Notes under the pieces: generated by a model | Told to the model about the DNA's origin: nothing | The model's database searches: none | The model's input: the letters and a program-made list of their open reading frames with translations, nothing else | Assembly: GCF_030658505.1 (NCBI RefSeq) | Contig: NZ_JAUTXR010000195.1 | Location: 248,001-312,000 of the forward strand | Length of the DNA stretch: 64,000 bases | DNA from: Stenotrophomonas raiganjensis (SeqCode) | Lineage (GTDB): Bacteria > Pseudomonadota > Gammaproteobacteria > Xanthomonadales > Xanthomonadaceae | Direction of reading: 5' to 3' | Translations under genes and position numbers: made by a program | In this document: piece by piece, positions 61,910 to 64,000 of the stretch | How the letters are laid out: every line of letters starts with the position of its first letter | Position numbering within the stretch: position 1 is the first letter of the stretch

Positions 61910-63111
61910 GCATCTACAAGACCGCTGCAATGTCTCTTCTGACAGGCATCCTTGGTAGTGGCAAGACGCTGCGCGCAGTGCAGCTTATGAGCGATGCGAT
62001 CAAGGACGATGAGAAGGTGTATCAGGCTGGATTCAAAGGCTTGACGGTGCCGGGCGTCATCGACTGGGAGGACCCGCGCAAATGGCAAGAGTTGCCGCCC
62101 GGCGCGATTCTGTTTGTGGATGAAGCTCAAAAGTGGTTCGGCGAGCGTCGCTCGGGATACGCCCCGGATTACCTCAAAGCAATGAACACCATGCGCGGCG
62201 AGGAGGGTGTGCGCATGGTTCTGCTGACTCAGCACCCCAAGTATCTGGACAGCCACATCAAGGACCTTGTTGGTTGTCATGAACACCTGCTGCGCGAGTC
62301 CGGCAAGCTGTCGTCCAAGCTCTACCGCAGTGACGAAATCATGGAGGATCCCCGCAGCCCGCGCGGTCGATCCAAGGCCGACTATGAGACGTTCCGCTTC
62401 CCCATTGAGACGGCGGGAAAGATGTACGTTTCTGCCAACAGTGCGCACACGATCAAGTACCGCATGCCGGCAGTGGTGAAGAAGGCCATTTTGATTGGCG
62501 GCCTCGGCGCAGCTGCGTTGTTCGGCGTGTGGTACTTCATGTTCCGCAGCGCGTACGCGGATATCGCCGAACAAGAGCAGGGCGGTGCCGCCGCCCCCGG
62601 CGAGCCCACGGCGAGCCGGAGCGGCGGCAGCGAGCCTGCGAATGCGTCAGGGAGCCGCGTTGCAATGCGGACAGGAACGGACTACATCGCCGCGATTACA
62701 CCGATGGTCCAGGACGTGCCGTGGTCGGCTCCCGCGTACATGGAGCGGCCAGTGGTCTCTGACCCACATCTGTACTGCATGAGTACGGACAACAGCTGCC
62801 GCTGCGTCACGGATCAGGGCACTAAACCTATCGTGGCTGTCAGGGATGACGTTTGCCGCGAAATTGCCCGTTGGGGCGAGCCTTACAACCCATTTAAGGC
62901 CCCTGCGAGCAAGAACGATCATCCGCGGCCACAGGACACGCCAGAGCGCTCCGAATCAGCCTCGCGCCAGGACACACGAGGCGAGGGCAGTGTTGCCAGT
63001 CAGGGGGCGACAATCAGCCATGTAGAACGGCTCTCAGGAAGCTTTCCTGAGGTCGCGCCATTCCCAAGCGCCAGTCGAATGACATCAGCCACACAGCCGA
63101 ACAAGATGTGA
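61906..63111 (+). CDS. Zot-like assembly ATPase (pI)
   Basis: A 401-residue inner-membrane ATPase of the Zonula occludens toxin family. Walker A is GILGSGKT; LFVDEAQ is Walker B; LLTQHP follows as sensor. A membrane span at about 195-215 (AILIGGLGAAALFGVWYFMF) separates the cytoplasmic ATPase from a periplasmic tail with cysteines (CMSTDNSCRC). It drives phage extrusion. GTG start at 61906 with GGAGAGA upstream. Confidence 0.9.
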   Translation: MSIYKTAAMSLLTGILGSGKTLRAVQLMSDAIKDDEKVYQAGFKGLTVPGVIDWEDPRKWQELPPGAILFVDEAQKWFGERRSGYAPDYLKAMNTMRGEEGVRMVLLTQHPKYLDSHIKDLVGCHEHLLRESGKLSSKLYRSDEIMEDPRSPRGRSKADYETFRFPIETAGKMYVSANSAHTIKYRMPAVVKKAILIGGLGAAALFGVWYFMFRSAYADIAEQEQGGAAAPGEPTASRSGGSEPANASGSRVAMRTGTDYIAAITPMVQDVPWSAPAYMERPVVSDPHLYCMSTDNSCRCVTDQGTKPIVAVRDDVCREIARWGEPYNPFKAPASKNDHPRPQDTPERSESASRQDTRGEGSVASQGATISHVERLSGSFPEVAPFPSASRMTSATQPNKM

Positions 63112-63124
63112 TTTCTGTGACGCA

Positions 63125-63580
63125 TCACGGGGCGCAGGGCTCGGCAGGACGATCACGCCAGCCGCCTTCGATTCGCTGGAATCGGCGCCCATTGATGCAG
63201 CGCTCATCTCTAGCCAATGGGCGCGGCGGAGGTGCAACGCGTTGAACTGTAGCCCACAACTCTCGCTGCACTTGAGCAGACTCGGCAGCTGCTTCGGCCT
63301 GTAGCTTCCTTTCCCATTCCGCAGCCTGTCGGTCCAGCTGGGCTTGTTCTTCGGGCGTTGCTGGCCGCATCAACTCCCGCGTCATTGCGGCTGCCTGCCG
63401 TCGCGCGTTCCACTCAATTAGCCCCATGGCGATTGCAACCAATAGGGCGGCGCTTACACCGATGTAGAGCCAGGGCGACGTAGACTCTTGCTGGCGGGCT
63501 GGTCGGCTTCGATTCCCCCGGAACTGCACGTCATGCAGGTCAGGGGCACTAAAGGTCGGTTCGTGTCGTTCGCGTTCCAT
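63125..63580 (-). CDS. Inovirus membrane protein with one GGW module
   Basis: A 151-residue protein starting MERERHEP. One membrane span (YIGVSAALLVAIAMGLIEW), a long charged helix (RELMRPATPEEQAQLDRQAAEWERKLQAEAAAESAQ), then a single Cys-bounded module CINGRRFQRIEGGW...C. It converges on Zot. The homologue at 56373 has two such modules. Function unknown. Confidence 0.65.
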   Translation of the reverse strand: MERERHEPTFSAPDLHDVQFRGNRSRPARQQESTSPWLYIGVSAALLVAIAMGLIEWNARRQAAAMTRELMRPATPEEQAQLDRQAAEWERKLQAEAAAESAQVQRELWATVQRVAPPPRPLARDERCINGRRFQRIEGGWRDRPAEPCAP

Positions 63581-63619
63581 ACGGCCCCCAAGGCGTCCTG
63601 CGCGCATTGTAGCCGGGGT

Positions 63620-63638
63620 GTAGGGGCGGCGCCCCTAC
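63620..63638. repeat. Phage intergenic hairpin, copy 2
   Basis: GTAGGGGC-GGC-GCCCCTAC, twin of 56884-56902, preceded by GGGTG in both copies. Confidence 0.65.
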
Positions 63639-63647
63639 GAATACGCC

Positions 63648-64000
63648 TTACACGCGTTGGCGAGGCTGAGGCCCTTGTTCATGAAGAGCTGCACGCGACG
63701 TGTCGGCGTCAGCGCCAGCCATCGCCACCGCCGAACGCCGTTTGCGCTGGCTCACAACGTCCCGCAGATTGACGACAGTGGCAGGATGATGGCGAATGCC
63801 GGCGTTCCGATTGCGCCCATTTCTGGAACTGTCGATCGACGACGCCGAGCGTGCAGCTTCCATCATTCGGCGCCATTCCTGCGCTTGGCAGGCGGTGAGC
63901 GACAGCCAGGCCAGATCCTGCGGCTCCAGCTCGCGGCCTTCGGGTGTGATCAGGCGATCACCGAGGAAAGAAAAACCGGCCCAAGGGCCGGTCAAGTCGA
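63648..64000 (-). CDS. DUF3653-type phage protein (5' end at window edge)
   Basis: The open frame runs to the right edge of the window; a TTG at 63995 is a possible start. The protein begins WAGFSFLGDRLITPEGRELEPQDLAWLSLTACQAQEWRRMM, which matches the DUF3653 phage pattern, followed by a basic Ser/Arg-rich region (VVNLRDVVSQRKRR). Function unknown; possibly DNA-binding. A terminator-like hairpin is embedded at its beginning. Confidence 0.6.
   Translation of the reverse strand, partial: DLTGPWAGFSFLGDRLITPEGRELEPQDLAWLSLTACQAQEWRRMMEAARSASSIDSSRNGRNRNAGIRHHPATVVNLRDVVSQRKRRSAVAMAGADADTSRAALHEQGPQPRQRV
63975..63992 (-). terminator. Terminator-like hairpin in DUF3653 5' end
   Basis: On the minus strand ACCGGCCC-TT-GGGCCGGT is followed by TTTTCTTTC: 8-bp stem and U-rich tail. 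It overlaps the first codons of the DUF3653 frame and could end transcripts entering from the right. Confidence 0.55.

Larger units (their letters stand above)
57252..64000 (+). mobile_element. Filamentous prophage (Inoviridae), right end outside window
   Basis: Gene order: leftward repressor; rightward small membrane proteins, Rep, ssDNA-binding protein, small membrane proteins, major coat, adsorption protein, small TM ORF, DUF2523, Zot; then leftward MERER-type and DUF3653-type genes. This is the standard inovirus module order. The visible part is 6.7 kb, near full genome length for the family. A second dif-like site should lie just beyond the right edge if it is intact. Confidence 0.88.

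Overview
The window looks like chromosomal DNA from a Stenotrophomonas (S. maltophilia group) or a close xanthomonad. It is high-GC by eye, carries GTAG-type palindromic repeats of the SMAG kind, has the xanthomonad fruB-fruK-fruA-oprB arrangement and a TonB-receptor carbohydrate locus, and ends in a filamentous phage integrated at a dif-like XerCD site. No rRNA, tRNA or CRISPR array was seen. The species is an inference from gene content; no database was searched.

Layout. 0-4.2 kb: 3' end of a methylenetetrahydrofolate reductase-like gene, a beta-lactamase-fold serine hydrolase, a frameshifted trypsin-like protease, a membrane protein and a truncated TetR gene. 4.2-12.4 kb: a carbohydrate uptake locus (GH3 beta-glucosidase, LacI regulator, FucP-type permease, TonB-dependent receptor), tied together by one 14-bp palindromic operator present before the GH3/LacI pair and before the receptor. 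12.4-14.5 kb: a second serine hydrolase and a fasciclin protein. 14.7-22.4 kb: fructose PTS operon fruB-fruK-fruA-oprB, read divergently from a FruR/LacI regulator with a perfect palindrome between them. 22.5-26.7 kb: small stress or accessory genes (Rap1a/Tai-like, Cys-rich protein, isochorismatase-like hydrolase, DUF6766-like, zinc alcohol dehydrogenase).

26.8-29.7 kb is a tight four-gene operon: acyl-CoA dehydrogenase-like, PIG-L deacetylase, NodS-like methyltransferase and family 2 glycosyltransferase. Its enzyme set resembles that used to build acylated amino sugars, but the product is unknown. 29.9-45.6 kb is a stress and photobiology island. It holds three stand-alone BLUF photoreceptors, a response regulator, two DUF892 ferritin-like proteins, manganese catalase, a KGG-repeat protein, DUF3606, LigD, a Nei/Fpg-like glycosylase, DUF72, a Rieske-FAD oxidoreductase, an iron-permease-family protein and a second UvrA. 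45.7-56.4 kb holds regulators paired with their target enzymes (LysR with an FAD monooxygenase, GlxA/AraC with an SDR), an alpha/beta hydrolase, several unknown membrane or secreted proteins, and a 464-bp structured leader at 53.5-54.0 kb.

56.4-64.0 kb is inovirus DNA. A complete-looking module (repressor, Rep, ssDNA-binding protein, small membrane proteins, major coat, adsorption protein, DUF2523, Zot) starts at the dif-like site at 57252-57266 and runs off the right edge. On the left of that site is the truncated right end of a second, related phage, so the site appears to join two phages in tandem. The adsorption-protein gene ends in an amber codon followed immediately, in frame, by a 32-codon transmembrane ORF. 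This may be a split or suppressible pIII anchor.
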